From positions 1 through 64,000 of the forward strand of contig CAVUFS010000008.1 in assembly GCA_963740675.1 (NCBI GenBank): a DNA stretch of 64,000 nt. The letters are read 5' to 3'. Origin of the DNA: CAIKMD01 sp963740675. Its GTDB lineage: Bacteria; Pseudomonadota; Alphaproteobacteria; ATCC43930; CGMCC-115725. The position numbers and the translations under genes are program-made. Below are positions 25,971-34,806 of this stretch, in pieces (the first letter of the stretch is position 1; each line of letters opens with the position of its first letter). Below the pieces are notes generated by a model. The model saw only the letters and a program-made list of their open reading frames with translations. It had not been told where the DNA came from and searched no databases.

Positions 25971-27183
25971 TGATGTCGATATAGCGATGCGTCAGATCGC
26001 AGGTCCAAATCTCGGCGCGGCCTTTGCCGATGCCGAGATCGACCTCGAGCAGGATATTGCGCCCGGCCATGTGCTTGGCGACCGGCGCCTCGTCATAACC
26101 TTGCACCGCGCCGCCTTTTTCGGCGATGCGCACGCCGCCCGCCGAGATCGCGAGCTTGTCGCGATCGGCTTTCTCGCCGGCCTTGCCGACCGCCATCACG
26201 ATGCGACCCCAATTGGCGTCGCCCGCCGCGAGCGCCGTCTTCACCAGCGGCGAATTACCGATCGCGAGGCCGATCTTGCGCGCCGCGCGCGCCGAGGCCG
26301 CGCCGGTGACACGGATGGTGACGAATTTCTGCGCGCCTTCGCCGTCACGGATCACCTGTTGCGCGAGATCGACCAACACCGCATCGAGCGCACGACGAAA
26401 GTCTTTAAGCCGCGGATCGCCAGCGCGCGTCACGCGCTTATGCTTCGCCTTGCCGCTCGCGCAGATCAACACCGTGTCGCTGGTCGAGGTGTCGCCATCG
26501 ACGGTGATCGAATTGAAGCTGCGCTCATTGCCGGCGACGAGCAGCGCCTGCAGCACCGAGGCCGGCAGCGCCGCGTCAGTGAAGATGTAAGCGAGCATTG
26601 TGCCCATATCGGGCGCGATCATGCCGGAACCTTTGGCGAAGCCGTTGATCGTGACTGCCACGCCGTCGATCATCGCGCGTTGCGTCGCACCTTTTGGGAA
26701 GGTGTCGGTCGTCATGATCGCCTTCGCAGCGTCGGGCCAGGCCTCTGCTGACACTGCCTTGAAAGCGCTGGGCAGCGCGGCGACGATCTTTTCCGCCGGC
26801 AGCTTCTCGCCGATGACGCCGGTCGACGACACATAGATCTCGCGCTGATCGCAGCCGAGCTTTTGTGCCGCGGCTTTGACCGTTGCCTCGACCGCCGCCT
26901 TGCCTTGTCGGCCGGTGAAGACATTCGCATTGCCGGAATTGACAACGATCGCGCGGATCTTGCCGCGCGACAGCGCGCGCCGACACCAATCGACCGGCGC
27001 ACCCGGCATCAATGAGCGCGTAAAAACACCGGCGACGGTCGTTCCCGCATCGAGCAGAGCGACCATCAGATCGGTGCGGCCCTGATAGCGGATGCCGCAA
27101 TGCGCACTGGTCAGGCGCACGCCCTCGATCGTCGGCAGATCGGGAAAGCGTTCCGGCGCGAGAGGCGAGACGTTATCGGCCAT
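25951..27183 (-). CDS. argJ: Bifunctional ornithine acetyltransferase / N-acetylglutamate synthase
   Basis: The 410-residue protein starts at ATG 27183 (MADNVSPLAP); the frame upstream is low-complexity antisense of the preceding gene. The self-cleavage site is visible as PDMG-TML, with Thr195 as the new N-terminal nucleophile of the beta chain; Gly replaces the more common Ala before it. The acetyl-binding region KGSGMIAPDMG is intact. It recycles the acetyl group in arginine biosynthesis. It lies between the parvulin gene (34-nt gap) and mutT. Confidence 0.95.
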   Translation of the reverse strand: MADNVSPLAPERFPDLPTIEGVRLTSAHCGIRYQGRTDLMVALLDAGTTVAGVFTRSLMPGAPVDWCRRALSRGKIRAIVVNSGNANVFTGRQGKAAVEATVKAAAQKLGCDQREIYVSSTGVIGEKLPAEKIVAALPSAFKAVSAEAWPDAAKAIMTTDTFPKGATQRAMIDGVAVTINGFAKGSGMIAPDMGTMLAYIFTDAALPASVLQALLVAGNERSFNSITVDGDTSTSDTVLICASGKAKHKRVTRAGDPRLKDFRRALDAVLVDLAQQVIRDGEGAQKFVTIRVTGAASARAARKIGLAIGNSPLVKTALAAGDANWGRIVMAVGKAGEKADRDKLAISAGGVRIAEKGGAVQGYDEAPVAKHMAGRNILLEVDLGIGKGRAEIWTCDLTHRYIDINGSYRS

Positions 27184-27217
27184 GGCAGCGTCCCCGCACG
27201 CCGTCTGATCGTAGGGA

Positions 27218-28249
27218 TTATTTGCCGAGTTTGTCCGGCGCGGTCGCAGGCGACAGCGTCGGCGGCGGCGGCGCGCCGGCACCACCGGCACCCGGCAACG
27301 CCAGCGACGGGGCAACCGGTTGTTGTTGTTGCTGCGGCGCGGCTTGTTGCGGCGGCGGCGCGTTCGACGCGATCACTTTGCCGTCGGGACCGTAGAGCTC
27401 GATCTTGCCCTGGCCGCGCAGCTCTTGCAGCTTCGTCGCGACGACCTGCTGCGTCATCTGCTGGGCGATCTCGGGCGCGACCTGCTCATAGGTGCCGGCT
27501 TTGCCCTGGCGACGGTCCTCGAGCTTGATGACATGCCAGCCGAATTGGGTTTTGACGGGCGCCTTGGTGTATTCGCCCGGCTTCAGCGCGAAAGCGGCAT
27601 TGGCGAATTCCGGCACCATGTCCTGCTTGGTGAAATAGCCGAGATCGCCGCCATTCGACTTGCCCGAAGGATCGGTGGTCTTGTCCTTGGCGAGGGTCGC
27701 GAAATCCGCGCCCTTGTCGAGCTGAGCGATGATGTCCTTCGCTTCCTGCTCGGTGCCAACCAGGATATGGCGCGCATGCACCTCTTCGGTCTGCGGCGCC
27801 TGTTTGGCGTATTGATCGTAAGCGGCGCGAAGCTTGGCTTCGGTGATTTCGCTGCGCGCGATCGAGGAGACATAAGCGTTGGCAAGAATTTCGGTCTCGG
27901 CCGCCGCGATCTGCTCTTTCACCTGATTGTTCTGATCGATCTTCGCCTTGCGCGCCGCTTGCTGCAGAAGTGTCGCATTCACCATGCTGTTGAGCAGCTG
28001 CGGATAGACCTTGTCGAGCGGCTGCTGCTGGATTTGCTGCGGCGCGCTGCGGAGCTGGAGGTTGAGATCGGAGCGATGCAGCACCGTCCCATTGACCCGC
28101 GCCACCACCGGATCATCGCCGCCGCTCGGGGCCGCCGGCGCCGCAGCAGGCGCGTTTTTCGCCGCAGGAGCCGCTTTCTTGTCCGCTGCAAAGGCCGGCA
28201 TGGCCATAAGCACAGCAAGGGAAGCGGCGATCAGAATACGACGCGCCAT
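27218..28249 (-). CDS. Periplasmic parvulin-type peptidyl-prolyl isomerase
   Basis: A 343-residue protein from ATG 28249, with AAGGA 8 nt upstream. A signal peptide ends MPAFAAD, then an Ala/Pro-rich linker, a SurA/PrsA-like helical chaperone part (residues 45-150), the rotamase domain (155-246: VHARHILVGTEQEAKDIIAQ, GGDLGYF, VKTQFGWHVI) and a Pro/Gln-rich tail. It would help fold exported proteins. It is divergent from secA, so export and folding genes share a promoter region. Confidence 0.9.
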   Translation of the reverse strand: MARRILIAASLAVLMAMPAFAADKKAAPAAKNAPAAAPAAPSGGDDPVVARVNGTVLHRSDLNLQLRSAPQQIQQQPLDKVYPQLLNSMVNATLLQQAARKAKIDQNNQVKEQIAAAETEILANAYVSSIARSEITEAKLRAAYDQYAKQAPQTEEVHARHILVGTEQEAKDIIAQLDKGADFATLAKDKTTDPSGKSNGGDLGYFTKQDMVPEFANAAFALKPGEYTKAPVKTQFGWHVIKLEDRRQGKAGTYEQVAPEIAQQMTQQVVATKLQELRGQGKIELYGPDGKVIASNAPPPQQAAPQQQQQPVAPSLALPGAGGAGAPPPPTLSPATAPDKLGK

Positions 28250-28450
28250 GGTGAGCATCCTTTCGCTTGAGACCCGCCGCAAAAGCCCGCTCAGCAGGGG
28301 GCGGGGTCTGGCGCGCCTTAAAGCATAAAGCCCCGCCCGGAACAAGCGCGGAACCCGGGGATTGCTCTTAAATTATTGTGACGAATTGACACTTTAGGGG
28401 GTTATTCCTATTTCTTCTTGGTCCCCGCCCTTACCCTGCCCGAGGCTTTG

Positions 28451-31174
28451 ATGATTGGCGCCTTCGCCCGGCGACTGTTTGGTTCGGCAAACGATCGCTA
28501 TGTCAAAAGTCTGGGCCCCCTGGTCGACGAGATCAACGCGCTCGAGCCGGAGATGGCTGCGCTCGACGATGCAGGGCTGCGCGCCCGTACTCAACTCTTC
28601 AAGGACCGGCTGGCCCAGGGCGAGGAGCTCGACGACATCCTGGTCGAGGCCTTCGCCACAGTGCGGGAGGCGGCCAAGCGCACCCTCGGCCAGCGCCATT
28701 ACGACGTCCAGCTGATCGGCGGCATCATCCTCCATCGCGGCATGATCGCCGAAATGAAGACCGGCGAAGGCAAAACGCTGGTCGCGACCCTGCCCGTCTA
28801 TCTCAACGCGGTGTCAGGCAAGGGCGTCCATGTCGTCACCGTGAACGACTACCTGGCCAAGCGCGACAGCGAATGGATGGGCCAGGTCTATCGTTTCCTT
28901 GGCCTAACTGTCGGCTGCATCGTCCATGGGCTCGACGATGTGCAGCGCCACGACCAATACGCCTCCGACGTCACCTACGGCACGAACAACGAATTCGGCT
29001 TCGACTATCTCCGCGACAATATGAAGTTCCGGCTCGAGGAGATGGTGCAGCGGCCGTTCAACTACGCGATCGTCGACGAGGTCGATTCGATCCTGATCGA
29101 CGAAGCCCGCACGCCGCTGATCATTTCCGGCCCGTCGGAGGATTCCTCCGACATGTATCGCCGCGTCGACCTGCTGATGCCGAACCTCGTCGCCGAGGAT
29201 TTCGAGAAGGACGAGAAACAGCGCACCGTGTCGCTCACGGAAGCGGGCGTCGAGAAGGTAGAAGCCCTGTTGCGCGAGAGCGGCCTTCTCACCGAAGGCA
29301 CGCTGTACGACATCCACAATATCGCGCTGGTCCATCACACGAACCAGGCGCTGCGCGCGCATAAGCTTTTCGCGCGCGACACCGATTACATCGTGCGCGA
29401 CGACAAGGTCATCATCATCGACGAGTTCACCGGCCGTATGATGGAAGGCCGGCGCTATTCCGAAGGCCTGCACCAGGCATTGGAAGCCAAAGAAGGCGTC
29501 ACGATCCAGAACGAGAACCAGACTCTCGCCTCGATCACCTTCCAGAATTACTTCCGCCTCTATCCCAAGCTCGCCGGCATGACCGGGACCGCGATGACGG
29601 AGGCGACCGAACTCAACGAGACCTATAAACTCGACGTCATCGATATTCCGACAAACGTGCCGGTGATCCGCAAAGATTCCGACGACGAGGTCTATCGCAC
29701 CGCGCGCGAGAAGAACGACGCGATCCTCGCCCAGGTGCTGGAATGCCGCGAGCGCAAGCAGCCGGTGCTGATCGGCACGGTGTCGATCGAGAAATCCGAA
29801 GTGCTGTCGGAGCTCTTCAAGAAGAAGAAGGTCCCGCACCAGGTCCTCAACGCCCGCTATCACGAGCAGGAAGCCTATATCATCGCGCAAGCCGGCTGGC
29901 CGGGCGCGGTGACGATCGCCACCAACATGGCGGGCCGCGGCACCGACATTCAGCTCGGCGGCAATCTCGATATGCGGCTGCGCCAGGAAGCGGCGATCAT
30001 CGCCGATCCGACGGAGCGCGCGGCAAAAGAGCAGGCCATCCGCGCCGAGATCCGCGCCGCGCACAACGAGGCGGTGAAGGCCGGCGGGCTCTATGTGATC
30101 GGTAGCGAGCGGCATGAAAGCCGCCGCATCGACAATCAATTACGAGGCCGCGCCGGCCGCCAGGGCGATCCGGGCGCATCGAAATTCTTCGTCTCGCTCG
30201 ACGACGATCTGATGCGCATCTTCGGCTCCGAGCGCATGGACGGGATGTTGCAGAAGCTTGGCCTCAAGGAAGGCGAAGCCATCATCCATCCCTGGATCAA
30301 TAAGGCGCTGGAAAAGGCGCAGGAAAAGGTCGAAGCCCGCAATTACGAGATCCGCAAGCATCTGCTGCGCTTCGACGACGTGATGAACGACCAGCGCAAG
30401 GTCGTCTATCAGCAGCGCCGCGAGATCATGAGCGCGACCGATATCGCGCAGATGGTCGTCGATATGCGGCACGAGACGATCGAACATATGGTCACGCGCT
30501 TCGTGCCCGAGAATTCGCTGTCCGATCTGTGGGACCTGGCGGGGCTCCATGCCGAACTCGGCCGGGTGGTCAATCTCGATCTGCCGGTCGCCGATTGGGC
30601 GAAGGAAGAAGGCATCGCCGAAGACAATATCCGCGAGCGCATCACTGAAGCGGCCGATGCGAAGATGGCGCAGAAGGCCGCGACATACGGCCCCGAGCTG
30701 ATGCGTCTCGCCGAACGCAGCCTGCTTTTGCAGATCCTCGATCAGACCTGGAAAGAGCATCTCTTGGCGCTCGATCATCTGCGCCAGGGCATCAATCTGC
30801 GCGCCTATGCGCAGCGCGATCCGCTGAACGAGTACAAGCACGAAGCTTTCGTGCTGTTCCAGGAGATGCTGAATCACCTGCGCGAAGCGGTGACCAGCGT
30901 TCTCTGTCATGTCGAGCTGCGCGTGCAGCGCGCGGACGATCAGGGCCAGGCCGCGCCGAGCGAGCCAGTGCCGCCGCCACCGCGGCCGCGCATGATCGAG
31001 ACGCGCGAAGATCCGGCCTGGTCCGGCGGCGCGGTTCAGGATGGCGACACCGCTGTCGCGGTCGCGCCGCCGGCGTCGCAAAACGAGGCGTCGCCTTGGG
31101 CGAAAACGCCACGCAATGCGCCCTGTCCCTGCGGGTCGGGCAAGAAATTCAAGCACTGCCACGGGCGGGTCTAA
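28451..31174 (+). CDS. secA: Preprotein translocase ATPase SecA
   Basis: The 907-residue protein starts at ATG 28451 (MIGAFARRLFGS), with GAGG upstream; a longer frame to 28418 lacks support. It shows Walker A MKTGEGKT (residues 102-109), the helicase DEVDS box, the preprotein-binding region, TNMAGRGTDIQLGGN in NBD2, and a C-terminal zinc motif CPCGSGKKFKHCHG for SecB binding. It drives protein export through SecYEG. The linker before the zinc motif is Pro-rich. Confidence 0.98.
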   Translation: MIGAFARRLFGSANDRYVKSLGPLVDEINALEPEMAALDDAGLRARTQLFKDRLAQGEELDDILVEAFATVREAAKRTLGQRHYDVQLIGGIILHRGMIAEMKTGEGKTLVATLPVYLNAVSGKGVHVVTVNDYLAKRDSEWMGQVYRFLGLTVGCIVHGLDDVQRHDQYASDVTYGTNNEFGFDYLRDNMKFRLEEMVQRPFNYAIVDEVDSILIDEARTPLIISGPSEDSSDMYRRVDLLMPNLVAEDFEKDEKQRTVSLTEAGVEKVEALLRESGLLTEGTLYDIHNIALVHHTNQALRAHKLFARDTDYIVRDDKVIIIDEFTGRMMEGRRYSEGLHQALEAKEGVTIQNENQTLASITFQNYFRLYPKLAGMTGTAMTEATELNETYKLDVIDIPTNVPVIRKDSDDEVYRTAREKNDAILAQVLECRERKQPVLIGTVSIEKSEVLSELFKKKKVPHQVLNARYHEQEAYIIAQAGWPGAVTIATNMAGRGTDIQLGGNLDMRLRQEAAIIADPTERAAKEQAIRAEIRAAHNEAVKAGGLYVIGSERHESRRIDNQLRGRAGRQGDPGASKFFVSLDDDLMRIFGSERMDGMLQKLGLKEGEAIIHPWINKALEKAQEKVEARNYEIRKHLLRFDDVMNDQRKVVYQQRREIMSATDIAQMVVDMRHETIEHMVTRFVPENSLSDLWDLAGLHAELGRVVNLDLPVADWAKEEGIAEDNIRERITEAADAKMAQKAATYGPELMRLAERSLLLQILDQTWKEHLLALDHLRQGINLRAYAQRDPLNEYKHEAFVLFQEMLNHLREAVTSVLCHVELRVQRADDQGQAAPSEPVPPPPRPRMIETREDPAWSGGAVQDGDTAVAVAPPASQNEASPWAKTPRNAPCPCGSGKKFKHCHGRV

Positions 31175-31180
31175 AGTCTT

Positions 31181-31229
31181 CTAGACCGTTCGGTTTAAAG
31201 GCCGGTTTGAAGCCCTCTAGACCGTTCGG
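31181..31229. repeat. Direct repeat downstream of secA
   Basis: CTAGACCGTTCGG occurs at 31181-31193 and again at 31217-31229, a 36-bp period, each followed by similar sequence (TTTAAA / GCTAAAA). No T-run follows, so it is not a typical terminator. It may be a small tandem duplication or paired binding sites. Confidence 0.6.
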
Positions 31230-31263
31230 GCTAAAACGCGATTAAACGCGTAAGATCCGATAC

Positions 31264-31292
31264 GGTTGCGACCCCGCAACCATTCCGGAATG
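31264..31292. promoter_or_regulatory. Hairpin and palindrome upstream of degP
   Basis: GGTTGCG-ACCC-CGCAACC (31264-31281) is followed directly by the 12-bp perfect palindrome CATTCCGGAATG (31281-31292). They lie about 130 nt before the degP start in a region without coding potential. A regulator-binding role is plausible but unproven. Confidence 0.4.
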
Positions 31293-31422
31293 ACAAAGAT
31301 TTAATAGCAGGGAAGGCGACGCGTAACCCGCCTTCGCACATGTTAAGCGCACAACATCATTCCCCGAGGCGCGCGGCGAAGGCACCGCGCCACGATCATC
31401 GAACCCGAGAGGTCCCCAACCG

Positions 31423-33021
31423 ATGTCTGCCCTCCCTTCCCGCTCGCCCGCTCACACCGTGCGTCTTGCCACTTTCGCCGCTGGCGTGGCGCTGTCGCTT
31501 GCTTTCAGCCCGATCGCCGGCGTCGCACCGGCCTATGCGCAAAGCAACTCGCCGCTTGCGGCGACGCTGCCGAGCTTTGCGCCGCTCGTTAAGAAAGTGA
31601 TGCCGGCGGTGGTCAATGTCTCGGCGACGTTGAAGCCGGGTAGCGCGGCGACCGAAGGCATGGACAATAGCGATCAGGACCAAGATCAGGATCAGGATCA
31701 AGACCAGGGTCCGGGTGCCGGCCCCAATCGCGGCTTCCCGCAATCGCCTTTCGACGAGATGCTGCGCCGCTTCTTCGAGCAGCAAGGCCGGCCGATGCCG
31801 CGCCAAGGCCAGGAGCATTCGGTCGCGCTCGGCTCGGGCTTCATCATCGATCCGAGCGGCTACATCGTGACCAACAACCATGTCGTTCAGAACGCCGACA
31901 AGGTGACGGTGATCTTCCAGGACAACAGCGAGCATCCGGCGAAGATCATCGGCCGCGACACCAAGACCGATCTCGCGCTCTTGAAGATCGAGGCGCCGAA
32001 GCCGCTGCCCTATGTGAGCTGGGGCAACAGCGATAACGAGCAGGTCGGCGATTGGGTGTTGGCGGTCGGCAATCCCTTCGGCCTCGGCGGCTCGGTGAGC
32101 CCCGGCTTCGTCTCGGCGCGCGGCCGCGACATTCACGCCGGCCCCTATGACGACTTCTTGCAGATCGACGCGTCGATCAACCGCGGCAATTCCGGCGGCC
32201 CGACCTTCAACCTGAACGGCGAAGTCGTCGGCATCAACACTGCGATCTACTCGCCGAATGGCGGCTCGGTCGGTATCGGCTTCGCGATCCCCTCGTCGCT
32301 CGCCAAGCCGGTGATCGATCAACTGCGCGCGCACGGCAAGGTCGAGCGCGGCTGGCTCGGCGTGCAGATCCAGCAGGTGACGCCGGAGATCGCCAAAAGC
32401 CTTGGCCTGCCGAAAGAGCAAGGCGCGTTGGTCGCCGATGTGACCGCGGGCGGGCCGGCGGCGAAAGCCGGCTTCCAGCAAGGCGATGTGATCCTGTCCT
32501 TCAACGGGCACGACATCAACAAAGTGCGCGACCTGCCGATCGTGGTCGCCGAAACGCCGGTCGGCAGCGATGCCAAAGTCCATGTCTGGCGCAAATCGGG
32601 CGAGACCGATATCAACGCCAAGATTTCGGCAATGCCGGATAATCCGCAGATCGCGCAGAACAGCCGCGGTAACAGCAACCGCGACAATGGCGGCGGCGCC
32701 GCGCAGAACAGCAGCGCCATGGGCCTGCGTCTCGCCCCGCTGTCGAATGATTGGCGGCAACGGCTCCATCTGGGCAAGGACGTGAAGGGCGTGGTCGTCA
32801 CCAGCATCGCCGATAACAGCCCGCTGGCCGATCTCGGCCTGCAACGCGGCGACGTGATCGAGTTGGTCAATCAGAAGCCGGTCGCTTCGCCCGGCGAGGT
32901 GGCCACCGCGCTCAACGACGCGAAAAACGCCAAGGGCGATCAGAACGTGCTGATCCTGCTCAACCGCAATGGCGTCAATCAATACGTCGCCCTGTCGCTG
33001 AGCAATCAGAGCAACGGCTGA
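31423..33021 (+). CDS. degP: Periplasmic Do/DegP-type serine protease
   Basis: The 532-residue protein has a signal peptide ending APAYAQ. The protease triad is complete: His153 (VTNNHVV), Asp183 (KTDLALL) and Ser257 (RGNSGGP). Two PDZ domains follow (about 335-420 and 440-525), joined by an Asn/Ser/Gly-rich linker. Before the protease domain is an acidic insert with six Asp-Gln pairs. It degrades or refolds misfolded envelope proteins. A response regulator follows 64 nt downstream. Confidence 0.92.
   Translation: MSALPSRSPAHTVRLATFAAGVALSLAFSPIAGVAPAYAQSNSPLAATLPSFAPLVKKVMPAVVNVSATLKPGSAATEGMDNSDQDQDQDQDQDQGPGAGPNRGFPQSPFDEMLRRFFEQQGRPMPRQGQEHSVALGSGFIIDPSGYIVTNNHVVQNADKVTVIFQDNSEHPAKIIGRDTKTDLALLKIEAPKPLPYVSWGNSDNEQVGDWVLAVGNPFGLGGSVSPGFVSARGRDIHAGPYDDFLQIDASINRGNSGGPTFNLNGEVVGINTAIYSPNGGSVGIGFAIPSSLAKPVIDQLRAHGKVERGWLGVQIQQVTPEIAKSLGLPKEQGALVADVTAGGPAAKAGFQQGDVILSFNGHDINKVRDLPIVVAETPVGSDAKVHVWRKSGETDINAKISAMPDNPQIAQNSRGNSNRDNGGGAAQNSSAMGLRLAPLSNDWRQRLHLGKDVKGVVVTSIADNSPLADLGLQRGDVIELVNQKPVASPGEVATALNDAKNAKGDQNVLILLNRNGVNQYVALSLSNQSNG
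31672..31707 (+). repeat. In-frame hexanucleotide repeat in degP
   Basis: Six tandem GAYCAR units (for example GATCAG, GACCAA) encode (Asp-Gln)6 just after the signal peptide region. As a 6-bp unit it can change length without breaking the frame. Confidence 0.85.
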
Positions 33022-33030
33022 TGTGAACAT

Positions 33031-33070
33031 GGGAGAGGCCGGCTCGTCCGGCCTCCCTCCACTCTTTATT
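33031..33070 (+). terminator. Probable terminator or attenuator after degP
   Basis: GGGAGAGGCCGG-CTCGT-CCGGCCTCCCTCC forms a GC-rich hairpin with a small bulge, followed by the weak T-rich ACTCTTTATT. It sits between degP and the regulator gene and would reduce read-through. Confidence 0.55.
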
Positions 33071-33085
33071 GATTGAGTCGATCCT

Positions 33086-33748
33086 ATGCATATCCTGGTT
33101 ATCGAGGACGACAGTGAGGCCGCCGCTTATCTGGTCAAAGGCCTGACCGAGAGCGGTCACCGCGTCGATCTTGCCGAGCACGGCCGCACCGGGCTCGATA
33201 TCGCCCGACGCGAGAATTTCGATGCCATGATCATCGATCGCATGTTGCCGGGTCTCGACGGACTTTCGATCATCGCGGCGTTGCGCGCCGCCAAGAACCA
33301 GACTCCGGTTCTGGTGCTCAGCGCGCTCAGCGACGTCGAGGAGCGCGTCAAAGGCTTGCGCTCCGGCTGCGACGATTACCTCAGCAAGCCTTTCGCTTTT
33401 TCCGAATTATTGGCGCGGCTCGAGGCGTTGACGCGCCGCGCGAGCGCCGAGACCAAGCTGCAAGTCGGCGATCTCGAGATGGATTTGCTCGCGCGCACCG
33501 TGACGCGCGCCGAGCAGCCGATCGAGCTTTTGCCGCGCGAATTCCGGTTGCTCGAATATCTCATGCGCCATGCCGGTCACATCGTGACAAGGACGATGCT
33601 GCTCGAGAAGGTCTGGGATCATCACTTCGATCCGCAGACCAACGTCATCGACGTGCATGTGAGCCGCTTGCGGCAGAAGATCGATAGAGGCTTCGACAAG
33701 CCGCTGCTGCAAACCGTGCGCGGCTCGGGCTATACGCTGAAAGCTTAA
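33086..33748 (+). CDS. OmpR/PhoB-type response regulator, no partner kinase nearby
   Basis: The 220-residue protein has a full receiver (Asp8/Asp9, phospho-acceptor Asp51 in MIIDRMLPGLDG, Ser79, Lys101) and a C-terminal winged helix (LLPREFRLLEYLMRHAG, VIDVHVSRLRQKI). It would bind DNA as a phosphorylated dimer. Such degP-linked regulators are usually followed at once by a histidine kinase, but here the next gene is accA on the opposite strand. An envelope-stress role is inferred only from its neighbour. Confidence 0.9.
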   Translation: MHILVIEDDSEAAAYLVKGLTESGHRVDLAEHGRTGLDIARRENFDAMIIDRMLPGLDGLSIIAALRAAKNQTPVLVLSALSDVEERVKGLRSGCDDYLSKPFAFSELLARLEALTRRASAETKLQVGDLEMDLLARTVTRAEQPIELLPREFRLLEYLMRHAGHIVTRTMLLEKVWDHHFDPQTNVIDVHVSRLRQKIDRGFDKPLLQTVRGSGYTLKA

Positions 33749-33791
33749 AGCAGCCGTCAGGTCGCGCTTTCCATCGCCCCCGCAAGCGCGT

Positions 33792-34748
33792 CTATGCCGT
33801 GCTTGCTCCCATTGCCAAGAACTTCTCGCGCCGCTGCTTGCGGAGCGCCGGTCCGTCAAGCGCGAGCAACGGCGTCAGCGCGTTTTCAATTGCATTGCCG
33901 ACCGCGTCGATCGTCGCTGCCTTGTCGCGATGCGCGCCGCCCAGCGGCTCGGCGATGATCTGATCGATGATGCCGAGCTTTTGCAAATCCTGCGCCGTGA
34001 GCTTCAGCGCCTCGGCCGCGTCCTGCGCATTGCCGGCGCTGCGCCACAGGATCGAGGCGCAGCCTTCGGGCGAGATCACCGAATAGACCGCGTGTTCCAG
34101 CATCAGCACTTTGTTGCCAGCGGCGATCGCGATCGCACCGCCCGAGCCGCCTTCGCCGATCACCGTCGCGATCATCGGGACTTCGATCTGCAGGCATGCC
34201 TCGATCGAGCGCGCGATGGCTTCGGCTTGGCCGCGCTCTTCCGCTTCGATGCCGGGATAGGCGCCGGCAGTGTCGACGAAGCTCACCACCGGCAGGCCAA
34301 AGCGCTGCGCCAGATGCATCAGCCGGATGGCCTTGCGATAGCCCTCGGGCTTGGCCATGCCGAAATTATGTTTGACGCGCGCTTCGGTGTCGGCGCCCTT
34401 TTCATGCGCGAGCACAACCACAGCGCGACCACGGAACCGGCCAAGCCCACCGATGATCGCACGATCCTCGGCGAAAGCGCGGTCGCCCGCGAGCGGCGTG
34501 AATTCGGTAATGAGGCCGGCGATATAGTCGCTGCCATGCGGCCGTTCGGGATGGCGCGCGAGTTGGACCTTCTGCCATGGCGAGAGCTTGGCATAAGTCT
34601 GCCGCAGCAGCCGATCGACCTTGTTCTCGAGCCGCTCGACCTCGTCAGCAATATTGAGATCGCCGCCATCGGCGAGATGGCGCAACTCTTCAATCTTGCC
34701 TTCAAGCTCGGCGAGCGGCTTCTCGAATTCGAGAAAATGTCGCATCAC
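33792..34748 (-). CDS. accA: Acetyl-CoA carboxylase carboxyltransferase subunit alpha
   Basis: The 318-residue protein begins with the AccA-type LEFEKPLAELEGKIEELR and contains NFGMAKPEGYRKAIRLM, FVDTAGAYPGIEAEERGQ and IGEGGSGGAIAIAAGN, the crotonase-fold biotin/CoA site. With AccD it transfers the carboxyl group from biotin to acetyl-CoA, the first step of fatty-acid synthesis. It follows xerD by 58 nt, a common alphaproteobacterial arrangement. Confidence 0.96.
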   Translation of the reverse strand: MMRHFLEFEKPLAELEGKIEELRHLADGGDLNIADEVERLENKVDRLLRQTYAKLSPWQKVQLARHPERPHGSDYIAGLITEFTPLAGDRAFAEDRAIIGGLGRFRGRAVVVLAHEKGADTEARVKHNFGMAKPEGYRKAIRLMHLAQRFGLPVVSFVDTAGAYPGIEAEERGQAEAIARSIEACLQIEVPMIATVIGEGGSGGAIAIAAGNKVLMLEHAVYSVISPEGCASILWRSAGNAQDAAEALKLTAQDLQKLGIIDQIIAEPLGGAHRDKAATIDAVGNAIENALTPLLALDGPALRKQRREKFLAMGASTA

Positions 34749-34806
34749 GCGCCTGACCTAGCATAAGCTCCGGCACGACGCCACCCCGGCGAAGGGTATA
34801 CAGCGG

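Noticed and set aside
31672..31707. Possible CRISPR-like short repeats
   Set aside because: The units are 6 bp, contiguous, in frame and coding for Asp-Gln. No spacer-repeat array was seen anywhere in the window.
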